Below, piece after piece: positions 34,380 through 43,383 of a stretch of 64,000 nucleotides of DNA (positions are counted from its first letter, which is position 1; each line of letters opens with the position of its first letter). The stretch spans positions 63,941-127,940 of the forward strand of contig NZ_LGUE01000008.1 in assembly GCF_001274775.1 (NCBI RefSeq). Direction: 5' to 3'. A model generated the notes under the pieces. It ran no database searches and was not told where the DNA came from. It saw only the letters and a program-made list of their open reading frames with translations. The stretch is from Rossellomorea marisflavi. GTDB lineage: Bacteria; Bacillota; Bacilli; Bacillales; Bacillaceae_B. A program made the position numbers and the translations under genes.

Positions 34380-34711
34380 TCTAATTCTTTCACTTTCTGA
34401 GCAAGGTTGGCAATTTCTTTTTTGATCTCACTAATCAACTCTTTATGAATATCATAGACATTGTTTTCAATCATATTCAACTCGTCTACAAGGGAATCAT
34501 AGGCGGATCGTGTTTCGCCTGTCCAATCACTAGCGTAGGACTGGTGACCGTATTTGGTATAGCTCACACTTTCATCAAACGCAGAGATTACCTTTTGCAT
34601 TTTTACTAGATGGTTTATAAGAGCAGTCATTTCAGTTGCATACTTTGCTTTCTTCGCCGTATTAATAACATCTAATATAGCAATCCCCTCCCATTTACAG
34701 TATTCTTCCAA
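34376..34711 (-). CDS. WXG100-size helical partner of the toxin
   Basis: Helical protein of 100-111 residues with a central DWTGETRSAYDSL segment, resembling WXG100/LXG-associated chaperone-like partners (DUF5082/DUF5344 type) that are needed for T7SS export. The stop overlaps the toxin ATG (ATGA). Start is problematic: the TTG at 34711 has no RBS, whereas a strong GGGAGGGG is followed 6 nt later by ATA (34676-34678), as if ATG had mutated to ATA. Expression level is therefore uncertain. Confidence 0.6.
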   Translation of the reverse strand: MEEYCKWEGIAILDVINTAKKAKYATEMTALINHLVKMQKVISAFDESVSYTKYGHQSYASDWTGETRSAYDSLVDELNMIENNVYDIHKELISEIKKEIANLAQKVKELE

Positions 34712-35137
34712 TTCTATTTTACTGGAAAAACACTACCATCTGAATGGTTCATATGAACCAAATGTGATAGCTATAACATGTTAAGAACTCACTAAAACGT
34801 TGCCATTAGAAGCGTTCAACGAGGTAAGGTCAAATGCACCATTTTGTATCATCTGTGTATTTAGAAGGAATACACTATCCCCTTTATACATCCAACAATA
34901 GTCGAAGCGCACTATCCACTTGCCATAGACTAACCTCGATTCCCGCTGTCGAATTCAATTGAATCCCACCGAAAATTCAGTTTTTATTTTCCATAAAAGG
35001 TTTTATTCTGGTAATATAAGGTGAGAAACGACGGGGAAGGATGACCCGGTTCAACCGTCCCCTATTGTGAAGATAGTAGACAACCAGATGATTCTTGAGG
35101 ATTTACATATATTTTTGAAAGTTTAGGAGGAAGTGCG
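34712..35137. other. Intergenic stretch, nothing recognised
   Basis: About 425 bp between the divergent toxin cassette and the deacetylase gene. It must hold both promoters, but no convincing -35/-10 pair, repeat or RNA was found. Confidence 0.4.
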
Positions 35138-35941
35138 ATGGCTCGGCGCAGACGATTGAATCGAAGGGGGAAAATTGCGGTGGGGCTTTTGGTTGCCTTG
35201 ACTGCGGCTCTGTTCTTCTTCCTGGGGGGAAATGATAAGGAAGAGTCGCAGAAGCCGGTGAAGTCGGCTTCTGCTGGTGTGGTAGAAGAAAAACCCATTC
35301 TTGAAAAAAGTGATCTTTACCTGACATTTGACGACGGTCCGTCTGAGGAGTCGGGTCGTCTTCTTGATATCCTGAATGAATTCAATATGAAAGCCACCTT
35401 CTTCATGCTCGGACCCCATATGGAGAACCATTCAGAGGTCGTCAAGCGGATGAAGGAGGAGGGATTCGGCCTTGCCCTTCATGGTACTTCTCATCAAACA
35501 GAGGAAATCTATAGCGGACCTCTGGCACCGCTTCATGAAATGGTGGAAGCGCAAGCCATCCTTGAGGAACAGACGGGGGTGAAGTCCTCCCTCATACGCC
35601 TGCCCTATGGGAGCGTTCCTTACCTGACGGTGGAAATGCGCGGGAATCTGTCACAAAAGGGGTTCCGCATTTGGGACTGGGACATCGACAGCCGTGACTG
35701 GGAGCTGAAGGATGAGCGGTTTATCCAGCACACGATGGAACGGATCGAGCATATGATTGCGGCAGGGGAAGCACCGGTCGTCCTCCTGCATGACCGGCCA
35801 GAGCTAATTGATTATTTGCCTGAACTTCTTACTTTCATCAAAGATAAAGGATACAAAACGGGGATTTTGACCCAAGAGATGCAGCCGGTGACGTTTCATT
35901 GTGAGGGACGGTGCCATGCTTATGTGGCGAATGAGGGGTAA
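35138..35941 (+). CDS. Polysaccharide deacetylase (NodB/CE4 family), membrane-anchored
   Basis: 267 residues. Arg-rich N-terminus and one hydrophobic segment (about 12-30) anchor it outside the membrane. CE4 motifs visible: TFDDGP (MT1), HGTSH (MT2, a variant of HSxxH), RLPYGS (MT3), DWDIDSRDW (MT4) and VVLLHD (MT5). The family deacetylates peptidoglycan GlcNAc/MurNAc or chitin-like polymers using a metal. Good AGGAGG site; followed by a strong terminator. Confidence 0.88.
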   Translation: MARRRRLNRRGKIAVGLLVALTAALFFFLGGNDKEESQKPVKSASAGVVEEKPILEKSDLYLTFDDGPSEESGRLLDILNEFNMKATFFMLGPHMENHSEVVKRMKEEGFGLALHGTSHQTEEIYSGPLAPLHEMVEAQAILEEQTGVKSSLIRLPYGSVPYLTVEMRGNLSQKGFRIWDWDIDSRDWELKDERFIQHTMERIEHMIAAGEAPVVLLHDRPELIDYLPELLTFIKDKGYKTGILTQEMQPVTFHCEGRCHAYVANEG

Positions 35942-35944
35942 ATC

Positions 35945-35983
35945 AAACGAACCGAACGGAGGCAGTCCGTTCGGTTCGTTTTC
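35945..35983 (+). terminator. Terminator
   Basis: 16-bp stem AAACGAACCGAACGGA/TCCGTTCGGTTCGTTT. Confidence 0.85.
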
Positions 35984-36075
35984 ATTCTAGCAAGTTACTT
36001 CCCAGGTTGTTTTTTTCCGAGCTTTCTTCCCTTTATAGAATACAGTCCCCTGACTGAATACATGTAAAGGAATGA

Positions 36076-37122
36076 ATGCATACCATGATCACCTTACTAT
36101 CGACCACCTACATCGTCCAATCCGGAGATACCTTGTATAGCATCGCAAGGCGGTTCGATGTGACCGTAGCCCAACTGAAGGAATGGAATGGGCTGCCGAC
36201 GGATACCATCCAAGTCGGGCAGGTACTCGTCGTCAGCTCCACTCCGGAATCCGATCGTCCCCTTACGACCTATACGGTCAAAGCCGGGGACACGCTCTAC
36301 AGCATTGCGGGGCGTTTCGGGATGACCCTTGATGAGATCATGACCCTCAATCGCATCACCGATCCGAGCCGCATCCAAGTGGGACAAGTCCTTCAGGTGT
36401 ATGACAACAGCGGGGAACCCGCTCCCGAGCTCACAACCTATGTCGTCCGAGCCGGCGATACCCTCTACAGCATCGCACGGCGCTTCGGCATGACCCTCGA
36501 TGAAATCATGAGTCTTAATGGCATTACCGACCCGAGCCGCATCCAGATCGGGCAGGTCCTTCAAGTGTATGATAGTGGAGGGAATGGCGACATACCGGTG
36601 CGCGTGACGGCGAGTCAGCTGAACGCGATCGGCTGGTCCTACAATTATCTATCTGACAGCATCCTCGCTGATCTGAATCTCTGCCTGGAGCGCTTCCAGA
36701 TCACAACCAAATCCCGCTTATGCCATTTCCTGAGCCAGTGCAGCCACGAGTCCGGCGCCGGCCGCTACACAGCCGAAATCGCCGACGGCTCGGCCTACGA
36801 AGGCAGACAGGATCTCGGGAACATTTACCCGGGTGACGGGCCGAAGTTCAAAGGCGGAGGGTACATCCAGCTCACCGGACGCTATAACTACACCCTCTTC
36901 TCACAGTCCGTCGGCGATCCGGAGATCATCAACCAAGGAGTCTATTACGTCGCCGAGCATTATCCGTGGCAAAGCGCAGGCTTCTGGTGGGAGCTGAACA
37001 ATATGAACGCCCTTTGTGATACCAACCCGACGGTGCGACAGGTCACGCTCAAGGTCAACGGAGGGACCAGGGGATTGGAAGAGCGGACGCGGTATTATGA
37101 GAGATGTGTGGCAATCTTTTAA
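36076..37122 (+). CDS. LysM(3)-GH19 chitinase/lytic enzyme
   Basis: 348 residues: three LysM repeats (about 10-54, 64-108, 121-165; TYxVxxGDTLYSIAxRFG pattern) followed by a glycoside hydrolase 19 domain (about 180-348) with catalytic-type Glu in CSHESG and another in SAYEGR, and GGGYIQLTGRYNY. It would bind and cut chitin or peptidoglycan. No secretion signal is seen at the N-terminus, so release by lysis, sporulation-linked assembly or a non-classical route is implied. Repeats 2 and 3 are very similar at DNA level (recent duplication). AAAGG precedes the ATG at 36076. Confidence 0.85.
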   Translation: MHTMITLLSTTYIVQSGDTLYSIARRFDVTVAQLKEWNGLPTDTIQVGQVLVVSSTPESDRPLTTYTVKAGDTLYSIAGRFGMTLDEIMTLNRITDPSRIQVGQVLQVYDNSGEPAPELTTYVVRAGDTLYSIARRFGMTLDEIMSLNGITDPSRIQIGQVLQVYDSGGNGDIPVRVTASQLNAIGWSYNYLSDSILADLNLCLERFQITTKSRLCHFLSQCSHESGAGRYTAEIADGSAYEGRQDLGNIYPGDGPKFKGGGYIQLTGRYNYTLFSQSVGDPEIINQGVYYVAEHYPWQSAGFWWELNNMNALCDTNPTVRQVTLKVNGGTRGLEERTRYYERCVAIF

Positions 37123-37147
37123 TTCCCTTGTTCTGGTGAAATTAGAT

Positions 37148-37185
37148 AGAGAGTGGTCCAAACGACATGTGGACCACTCTCTTTT
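37148..37185 (+). terminator. Terminator
   Basis: 13-bp stem AGAGAGTGGTCCA/TGGACCACTCTCT followed by TTTT. Confidence 0.85.
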
Positions 37186-37206
37186 AAACGATTTATAAGT
37201 TTAAGC

Positions 37207-37644
37207 CTATCCGCTTATAAGCATGACCAGTTGATTCACACCGTCATGGAATATCAGCGCCAAAATGATCATTACGACCGTGATCAGCGCCCCGACTTCT
37301 CGGAGTGACCACTTCCCTGTAGCCAGGGCAGTTGACCCCTTCATCCCTACAGATAGAGCGACCGGCAAATGATCTGCACCCTCTCCCCTTTCCACTTTCA
37401 ACAATTGCTTCAACTCTTGCTTCATCAGTTTTTGGATATCACTCGTTGTAAGGAAGTCAAACTCCTTATCCTGTCTCATATCCTGCAAGGTCTTGTCGAA
37501 GAGGCTGTCCATGATGGAATGACTTAATCGACCGGTCCTGATAAACTCTTTTTCAATAAGATGAATAGAATGAGAACAATTCTTAAGGATGCTGTTGATC
37601 TTTACCCCTGCCTTATTTCTCTTTATAAGCGTTTCATCCAGCAC
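37207..37644 (-). CDS. Hypothetical tail-anchored membrane protein
   Basis: About 145 residues with a mostly helical, charged body and one C-terminal hydrophobic segment (VGALITVVMIILALIF). GTG 37644 is chosen because AAAAGGGGG lies 6 nt upstream; the longer frame from ATG 37740 lacks an RBS and contains a TATAAT-like box that may be the promoter. No family recognised. Confidence 0.55.
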   Translation of the reverse strand: MLDETLIKRNKAGVKINSILKNCSHSIHLIEKEFIRTGRLSHSIMDSLFDKTLQDMRQDKEFDFLTTSDIQKLMKQELKQLLKVERGEGADHLPVALSVGMKGSTALATGKWSLREVGALITVVMIILALIFHDGVNQLVMLISG

Positions 37645-37837
37645 ACGCATCCCCCTTTTAAACGTGACTATTGGTACCCCCACTCTTACCACACCACAAG
37701 TTCCATATGTGTAATTATAAGTGGTTTTTTCTTTGGTCATTTGTCTAATCGTCTAAAATAGCCATATGGAGATCCCATACGGCTTACCTGATTATTGAAC
37801 TTAGGCAACATGTTACCAGCAGCACCATCCCCTTATC

Positions 37838-38233
37838 TCACACTCCCAACTCCCTCATCAATCGAAGGATCGTCTTCGGATCGTGGCGGATCCCCTTTCT
37901 CATCAAGTCATCGGTTACCCGGCGATACGCATAGCGTCCCTTATACAAGTGGGCAACCTGGAGGATTTCCTTTTTCACTTCGGCATATTTATCCGGCCGG
38001 TTCAAGCGCTTTTCCCAGTAGTAGTAGGTGCTCCGGGGGATGTCAGCGGCTTTGACGAGGGCCAGTACATCGTATTGGTCTTTCAGCTCATAAATGACTC
38101 GGGCCTTGGTTTTGTTCGGGTAGGTCTCCTGCCTACCTGCAAGGGTGTACAGCTGCTTTTGGTAGGCTTCTTTAATAAGGGAAAGCGTTCCTTCCTCTGA
38201 GCGTTTGGATGATGGGGTACTATGTGTATGCAT
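37838..38233 (-). pseudogene. IS3-family (IS150-like) transposase remnant
   Basis: 131-residue fragment with the N-terminal HTH of OrfB: PRSTYYYWEKRLNRPDKY, GRYAYRRVTDDL and TILRLMRELG are typical of IS150/IS3 OrfB. The DDE catalytic core is absent and no terminal inverted repeats are seen, so the element is inactive and truncated. Confidence 0.75.
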
Positions 38234-38368
38234 CTTCTGGCGACTCCTTTATATTCATTCGAGGAAGTAGTGCTCCCCTTTAATTTGATGGTTCACAAGC
38301 TATATTCAGTCTTATATCGGCATCTTTTGGTACACGATTAGAATAGATTTTCATTAGACGGGGGATCG

Positions 38369-38857
38369 TTAGCCCCACGAAACCGGCAGTAAATCCCTGT
38401 GGAGCCTTGATGGGTGTCTGGGGTACTTCCCCTTAGCATTCTTGGAGAGGCAGAATTGCTTTTCGGTGGGAACGAGAGCTTTGACTTCACCGGTCCGCTT
38501 CGGAAACCGCTTCTCTACTTCTCCCCACCCGAAGATTACCCGATCGGCTTCTTCAATGGAACGGATGATGTAGGAGTCATTTTCATCCTACCTGGATTCC
38601 TGTGACTCTATTAAAGCCGATGGATCCGTTGTGATTTGCGAGAATAAATTGACGACATCCAGTGACCCATACCTCCAATTCCTCGCATAATTGACGCATC
38701 TTCTCAAAGTCAAATCGGCCTGCCCTTCATCCCCAATGGAGGGATTGCATAAGATAAACGTCACCTTTCCCCTACCCTCATCCCATGTACAATTCAAGAC
38801 GAAGCGATTCAGACGCTTCTCATCCATTTCCACTGTCACCTTTCGTCGTCCTGCCAA
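38369..38857 (-). pseudogene. DUF1643-family gene interrupted by in-frame TAG
   Basis: A single frame of 163 codons is broken only by TAG at 38588-38590. The N-terminal half (NRFVLNCTWDEGRGKVTF, NPSIGDE, RCVNYARNW, VVNLFS) and C-terminal half (ENDSYIIRSIEEADRVIFGW, HPSRLHRDLLPVSWG) both match DUF1643 proteins. Start unclear: TTG 38857 or ATG 38827 (AAAGGTG at 8 nt). Either a nonsense pseudogene or, less likely, read-through. Next to the IS3 remnant. Confidence 0.7.
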
Positions 38858-39009
38858 GCATACATTCCCATAAGAACCTCTCCTCCCCCTGTGGTATTTA
38901 TACCCATATCATAGTATAATATTACCATAAATTCATCTATTTTTCCTATAAATAGAAGAATAAGTATGATTCATACTCGCACTTATCCTCACAGAAAGAC
39001 GAGACCTCA

Positions 39010-39038
39010 TTGTTGAATTATGGAACATCAGTTATAAT
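39010..39038 (+). promoter_or_regulatory. Sigma-A promoter of GT2-TagF fusion gene
   Basis: TTGTTG (39010-39015), 17-bp spacer, TATAAT (39033-39038), about 95 bp before the ATG. A 14-bp direct repeat AAATCACGGTCATT occurs in the leader (39096) and again at the start of the coding region (39144). Confidence 0.6.
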
Positions 39039-39132
39039 GATGTCAGATTATGAAAGCGCTCTATTTATTGAAGTTTTAAAAGTAACATTACATAAATCAC
39101 GGTCATTTTTTATATAGCTGGGGGTACTTCGG

Positions 39133-41334
39133 ATGGGATTTGAAATCACGGTCATTATACCGACCTATAACGTAGCAAAATATATTGGGGAAGCGCTTAA
39201 TTCTGTGTTGAATCAAACATTTAAGGGGAATGTCGAGATTCTGCTTATCGACGACTGCTCCACAGACGAGACGCCTTCTATTCTTGAAGACTATAAGAAC
39301 AATCACCCTGACCGGGCCATTACCGTCCTCCATCAGGAGACGAATGCACGTCAAGGGACGGCCAGGAACCGGGGGCTTGGGATTGCACAGGGGAAGTATG
39401 TGTTCTTCCTGGACGGTGATGATACGATCGATCCCAACACCTTCGAGAAAATGATTGAGAAGGCGGAAGGATCACAGTGCGACTTCGTCATGTGTGACTG
39501 GGTGTATGCCTATGAAGATCGTAAACTGATGTATGTGAACTACGACCGGTTCCTCACCAACGAATATCTGGAAGCGGAGTATTGCGAGCGACTCCTTGAA
39601 GCCGCTACCTACTTCACCGTCAATAAGCTGTATAATCGGGAGTTCCTCCTGAAGCACGGCATCACCTACGGGGAAGGCTATATTTATGAGGACTATGAGT
39701 TCTATGTAGAGGTCGCCCAGAGAGCGGAGAAGATCGGCATTGTCTCCAACCCGTTCTATCATGTGCGCGTCAATGAAGACTCGACGACCAAGAAGGACCG
39801 GAAGACCACGATCCATATCGACTCACTCGTGAAGGCTGTGGAAGCAACCATAACGAAGTTTGATCCAAGGTGGGAGCAATCGTATTACCATCTCTATAAG
39901 TATATCGTCAAAAAAACGATGAATTACATACGCGAACGGGCACCAATGGGACAGAAGCGCAAAACCATCAAGAAAGTGCTCACCATCCTGAACCGAAAAC
40001 GTACAGATTACTATGTCCCGCGGGATGTCGTCCCACTCTTCTACTTCTACTTCAGGAGAAAATACGTCCAAAACAGTAAGATCAACCAGCTCATCCTCAT
40101 CGACGACCTGCACCATAAGGGTCAGCTGACACCGCTCTTCCGGAAGGCGATGAAAGCCAAGGAAACGATGCTGAAAAATAAGACGATCTCCAAACTGAAT
40201 CAAAAGCGGCTAATCGCCAAGAAAAACAACGAACTGCAGCGGTACGAGGAGCTATCCATTAAGGAGAACGTCATCCTCTTCCTAGGCTTTGACTACCGGT
40301 ACATCGGCAACTCGAAGTACTTCTTCGACTATATGATGAATCGTGCAGACAGCACGCACGAGCTCTACTTCGTCACCACCAGCAACGAGGTCCCGTCGAA
40401 ATACCGGGTCACCCCAAGAAGCCTGAAGTTCTATAAGATCCTGAACCAGGCAAAATTTGTCATCGGAGAGAGCTGGATCCCCCTCGACTTCAAAAAGAAA
40501 GACGGACAGGAGTGGATACAGCTGTGGCACGGCACCCCGTTCAAGAAGCTGTTCTTTGACAGCCACGAGCCGTTTATCACAACCTTCAATAAGAATCACA
40601 AACGGGATAAGCAGCGGGATATTTCCAGATGGGACTACCTCCTTGCCGACTCACCCAAAGCGAAAGAAAAATTCACCACGGCGTTCGCCTACCTAGAGGA
40701 CCGGATCCTGAACATTGGATACCCGAGGGTCCAATGGCTGAAGGACAACCGGAACAATCAGAAGTTGATCAAGGAACTCAAACAGTCCATGGACATACCT
40801 GAACACAAAAAAGTCATCCTATACGTCCCCACTTGGAGGGATTACAACTACAAAAAATCGGTATTGGATCTGGACTATACCCTGGACATCAGTCGGATGC
40901 AACAGCTATTGGGTGAGGACTATGTCTTCATCAACAAGGACCACAGCATGGGGCGCAACCAGCTCAAAAACCCGAACGTCATCACTCCACCCAACACGCT
41001 GGAGGTCCAAAATCTGATTCTCTTGGCGGACGTCATCATCAGCGACTACTCCTCCATCGTCTTTGACGGATTGGCGATTGATAAGCCCTTCTACCTCTTC
41101 ATCAATGACTTTGACAAATATGAAAAGGCGCGCGGGGTCTATGTTGATATGGCCAGGGACCTGGGAGATTTCTGCGTTACTACCGAAGAAGAGCTTGCTG
41201 AGAAAATAGTGAAAGAAGATGTATGGCTGGATCACCTAATGAGGCTTAAAGAGGGCTATGTTACTGAGGGTGACGTAAACTCGAATGAATTGTTGCTAGA
41301 GAAATTAACCCGTACAAATCTGGTCAATTTTTAA
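39133..41334 (+). CDS. Fused GT2 glycosyltransferase - CDP-glycerol glycerophosphotransferase
   Basis: 733 residues joining two enzymes. Residues 1-about 300 form a GT-A family 2 glycosyltransferase (VIIPTYNVAKYI, DDCSTDET, FLDGDDTI). Residues about 370-733 match the TagF/TarF-type glycerophosphotransferase domain (LWHGTPFKKL, YVPTWRD, DVIISDYSSIVFD). Such proteins build teichoic-acid-like poly(glycerol- or ribitol-phosphate) and glycosylate it on the cytoplasmic membrane face. It stands alone upstream of the polysaccharide locus, on the opposite strand, with its own promoter and terminator. Confidence 0.87.
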   Translation: MGFEITVIIPTYNVAKYIGEALNSVLNQTFKGNVEILLIDDCSTDETPSILEDYKNNHPDRAITVLHQETNARQGTARNRGLGIAQGKYVFFLDGDDTIDPNTFEKMIEKAEGSQCDFVMCDWVYAYEDRKLMYVNYDRFLTNEYLEAEYCERLLEAATYFTVNKLYNREFLLKHGITYGEGYIYEDYEFYVEVAQRAEKIGIVSNPFYHVRVNEDSTTKKDRKTTIHIDSLVKAVEATITKFDPRWEQSYYHLYKYIVKKTMNYIRERAPMGQKRKTIKKVLTILNRKRTDYYVPRDVVPLFYFYFRRKYVQNSKINQLILIDDLHHKGQLTPLFRKAMKAKETMLKNKTISKLNQKRLIAKKNNELQRYEELSIKENVILFLGFDYRYIGNSKYFFDYMMNRADSTHELYFVTTSNEVPSKYRVTPRSLKFYKILNQAKFVIGESWIPLDFKKKDGQEWIQLWHGTPFKKLFFDSHEPFITTFNKNHKRDKQRDISRWDYLLADSPKAKEKFTTAFAYLEDRILNIGYPRVQWLKDNRNNQKLIKELKQSMDIPEHKKVILYVPTWRDYNYKKSVLDLDYTLDISRMQQLLGEDYVFINKDHSMGRNQLKNPNVITPPNTLEVQNLILLADVIISDYSSIVFDGLAIDKPFYLFINDFDKYEKARGVYVDMARDLGDFCVTTEEELAEKIVKEDVWLDHLMRLKEGYVTEGDVNSNELLLEKLTRTNLVNF

Positions 41335-41340
41335 AATATA

Positions 41341-41376
41341 AAACGGCTTGCACATTTAAAGGAGCAAGCCGTTTTT
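41341..41376 (+). terminator. Terminator
   Basis: AAACGGCTTG/CAAGCCGTTT stem followed by TT. Confidence 0.75.
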
Positions 41377-41435
41377 ATCGTCTATTTAAAAGTTCTCATA
41401 TTCTATGAGCTTTCCTTCAAGTAATTCCATATACT

Positions 41436-41984
41436 TCAACTAGCCGGCCTTTCATACTTCCCTACTTCCTTCATCCACTTCAAATTGACCCAGCCATCCC
41501 ACCACTGTTTTCCCTCTGGTGACATATAAGGATAAACATACTGCTCAATGAGCAAACAGAAATCATAATCCTGAATGATTCCGTAGACGGGAATCTTATA
41601 CGTTCTCCCCTCAAATGTCTTAATCACAATCCGCTCCACAAGGGTAAGGCGATTTTGAAGAAGCTTTACTTCTTTAGTGGACGTGAAGGGAACCCGACCT
41701 TTTTTCGTTTCGAAAGATCCATCCCTTCCTTTTATCAGGGTCACGAGTGTCCTCCCTGGAATGAGACCGGGTAGGAAACAAAAGAACAGGTACAGGAAAA
41801 TGGGGAATAGCGAAAATCCCCCGTATAGATACCACAGGGAGTAAAGCGAGTCGAATTTCAATCCTTCCTTTAAGCAGATGATTGTTCCGACCAGGCCTCC
41901 AACGATGAACAGTTGCAGGATGACATAGTAGAATTTGCTTCCTTTAATTTGGACCTGTTGTTCTTTATGGCGCTCGTTTAGCAC
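41436..41984 (-). CDS. DUF5381-family membrane protein
   Basis: 182 residues with two hydrophobic segments (about 20-40 and 50-75), then a soluble beta-rich domain (PGRTLVTLIKGRDG, YDFCLLIEQYVYPYMSPEG) matching the DUF5381 pattern of B. subtilis YfjD-like proteins. No function is known. Monocistronic, just outside the polysaccharide locus. Confidence 0.7.
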   Translation of the reverse strand: MLNERHKEQQVQIKGSKFYYVILQLFIVGGLVGTIICLKEGLKFDSLYSLWYLYGGFSLFPIFLYLFFCFLPGLIPGRTLVTLIKGRDGSFETKKGRVPFTSTKEVKLLQNRLTLVERIVIKTFEGRTYKIPVYGIIQDYDFCLLIEQYVYPYMSPEGKQWWDGWVNLKWMKEVGKYERPAS

Positions 41985-42079
41985 GAATATCCCTTCTCCT
42001 TTCTTTTATTTATAAAACTACCGAAATTTTCACCTGATCTAAAACAATGTACTGATTTCCACAAATAAAATATAAACAT

Positions 42080-42126
42080 AAAAAACACCCTTTAGAATAG
42101 ACTTTCCTCTATCTATTCTAAAGGGT
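42080..42126 (-). terminator. Terminator of polysaccharide locus
   Basis: 15-bp stem (ACCCTTTAGAATAGA and complement) with a U tract on the minus strand, 57 nt beyond the ugd stop; marks the 3' end of the long operon. Confidence 0.85.
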
Positions 42127-42182
42127 ACATTTTTATGCCTAACGTATTTCCATTTTTAAAATAGGAGTCACATGTAGACTCA

Positions 42183-43349
42183 TTAATCCCTGCTAAATAA
42201 ATCTCTAGTATATACCTTCTCTTGTACTTCCCTTAGATCATCAGATAAGCGATTAGCTACAATAACATCTGATACTTTTTTAAATTCTTCAAAGTTATTA
42301 ACGACTCTTGAATTAAAGAAAGTATCATCTTGAAGCGCAGGCTCGTACACAACAACTTCAATTCCTTTAGCTTTAATACGTTTCATAACCCCTTGGATAG
42401 CAGATTGTCTAAAGTTATCAGAATCCATTTTCATGGTAAGTCTATAGATACCTACTATTTTAGGTTTTCTTGTAAGGATCATCTCTGCAATGTGATCTTT
42501 TCTTGTACGATTAGCATCGACAATTGCTGCCATTATATTGTTGGGGACATCTTCATAGTTCGCTAATAGTTGCTTGGTGTCTTTTGGCAGGCAATACCCG
42601 CCGTATCCAAATGAAGGATTATTATAATGTACCCCTATCCTCGGATCTAGACCGACTCCATCGATAATCTGTTTAGTTTCCAATCCTCTTACTTCGGCAT
42701 AGGAGTCCAACTCATTAAAGAAAGCTACTCTCATTGCTAAGTATGTATTTGCAAAGAGCTTAATGGCTTCTGCTTCTGTTGAATTAGTAAATAAGATATC
42801 TATATTCTCTTTCAAAGCACCCTCTTCTAAGAGACCAGAAAAAGTCTTTGCTCTTTCAGACTGTTCACCTACAACAATTCTCGATGGATACAAATTATCA
42901 TACAGTGCTTTACCTTCTCTTAAAAACTCTGGCGAAAAGATGATATTTTCTGTTTCGAATTTTTCCCGGACTGATTTTGTGTAGCCCACTGGAACTGTAG
43001 ATTTTATCACCATTACTGCATCTGGATTTATAGATAAAACACTAGCTATAACAGCCTCCACAGTTCTTGTATTAAAATAATTTCTTTCCGGATCGTAGTT
43101 AGTAGGGGTAGAGATGATTACATAATCAGCATCTTTATATGCTTTATAATTATCCGTAGTCGCAGTTAGGTTTAACTCTTTTGTCGCTAAGAATTCTTCT
43201 ATTTCATTATCTATAATTGGAGACCTTTTATTGTTGATCATGTCTACCTTTTCTTGGATAATATCAAGAGCTATCACTTCATTATTTTGAGCAAGTAAGA
43301 TAGCATTGGACAATCCTACATAGCCTGTTCCAGCTATCGTAATATTCAT
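42183..43349 (-). CDS. ugd: UDP-glucose 6-dehydrogenase family protein
   Basis: 388 residues. NAD-binding GTGYVGLSN at the N-terminus, ISTPTNYD, catalytic-region [11 protein letters not shown] and the active-site Cys in [11 protein letters not shown]. Oxidises UDP-glucose to UDP-glucuronate, supplied by GalU at the other end of the locus; UDP-ManNAc dehydrogenase is a less likely alternative. Last gene of the operon. AT-rich, unlike the epsABC genes. Confidence 0.88.
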   Translation of the reverse strand: MNITIAGTGYVGLSNAILLAQNNEVIALDIIQEKVDMINNKRSPIIDNEIEEFLATKELNLTATTDNYKAYKDADYVIISTPTNYDPERNYFNTRTVEAVIASVLSINPDAVMVIKSTVPVGYTKSVREKFETENIIFSPEFLREGKALYDNLYPSRIVVGEQSERAKTFSGLLEEGALKENIDILFTNSTEAEAIKLFANTYLAMRVAFFNELDSYAEVRGLETKQIIDGVGLDPRIGVHYNNPSFGYGGYCLPKDTKQLLANYEDVPNNIMAAIVDANRTRKDHIAEMILTRKPKIVGIYRLTMKMDSDNFRQSAIQGVMKRIKAKGIEVVVYEPALQDDTFFNSRVVNNFEEFKKVSDVIVANRLSDDLREVQEKVYTRDLFSRD

Positions 43350-43383
43350 TATTCATTACCTCTTCCGAAGTTTGACTTTCAGA

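Noticed and set aside
38414-38605. 63-codon plus-strand frame
   Set aside because: Opposite strand of the DUF1643 pseudogene's C-terminal half.
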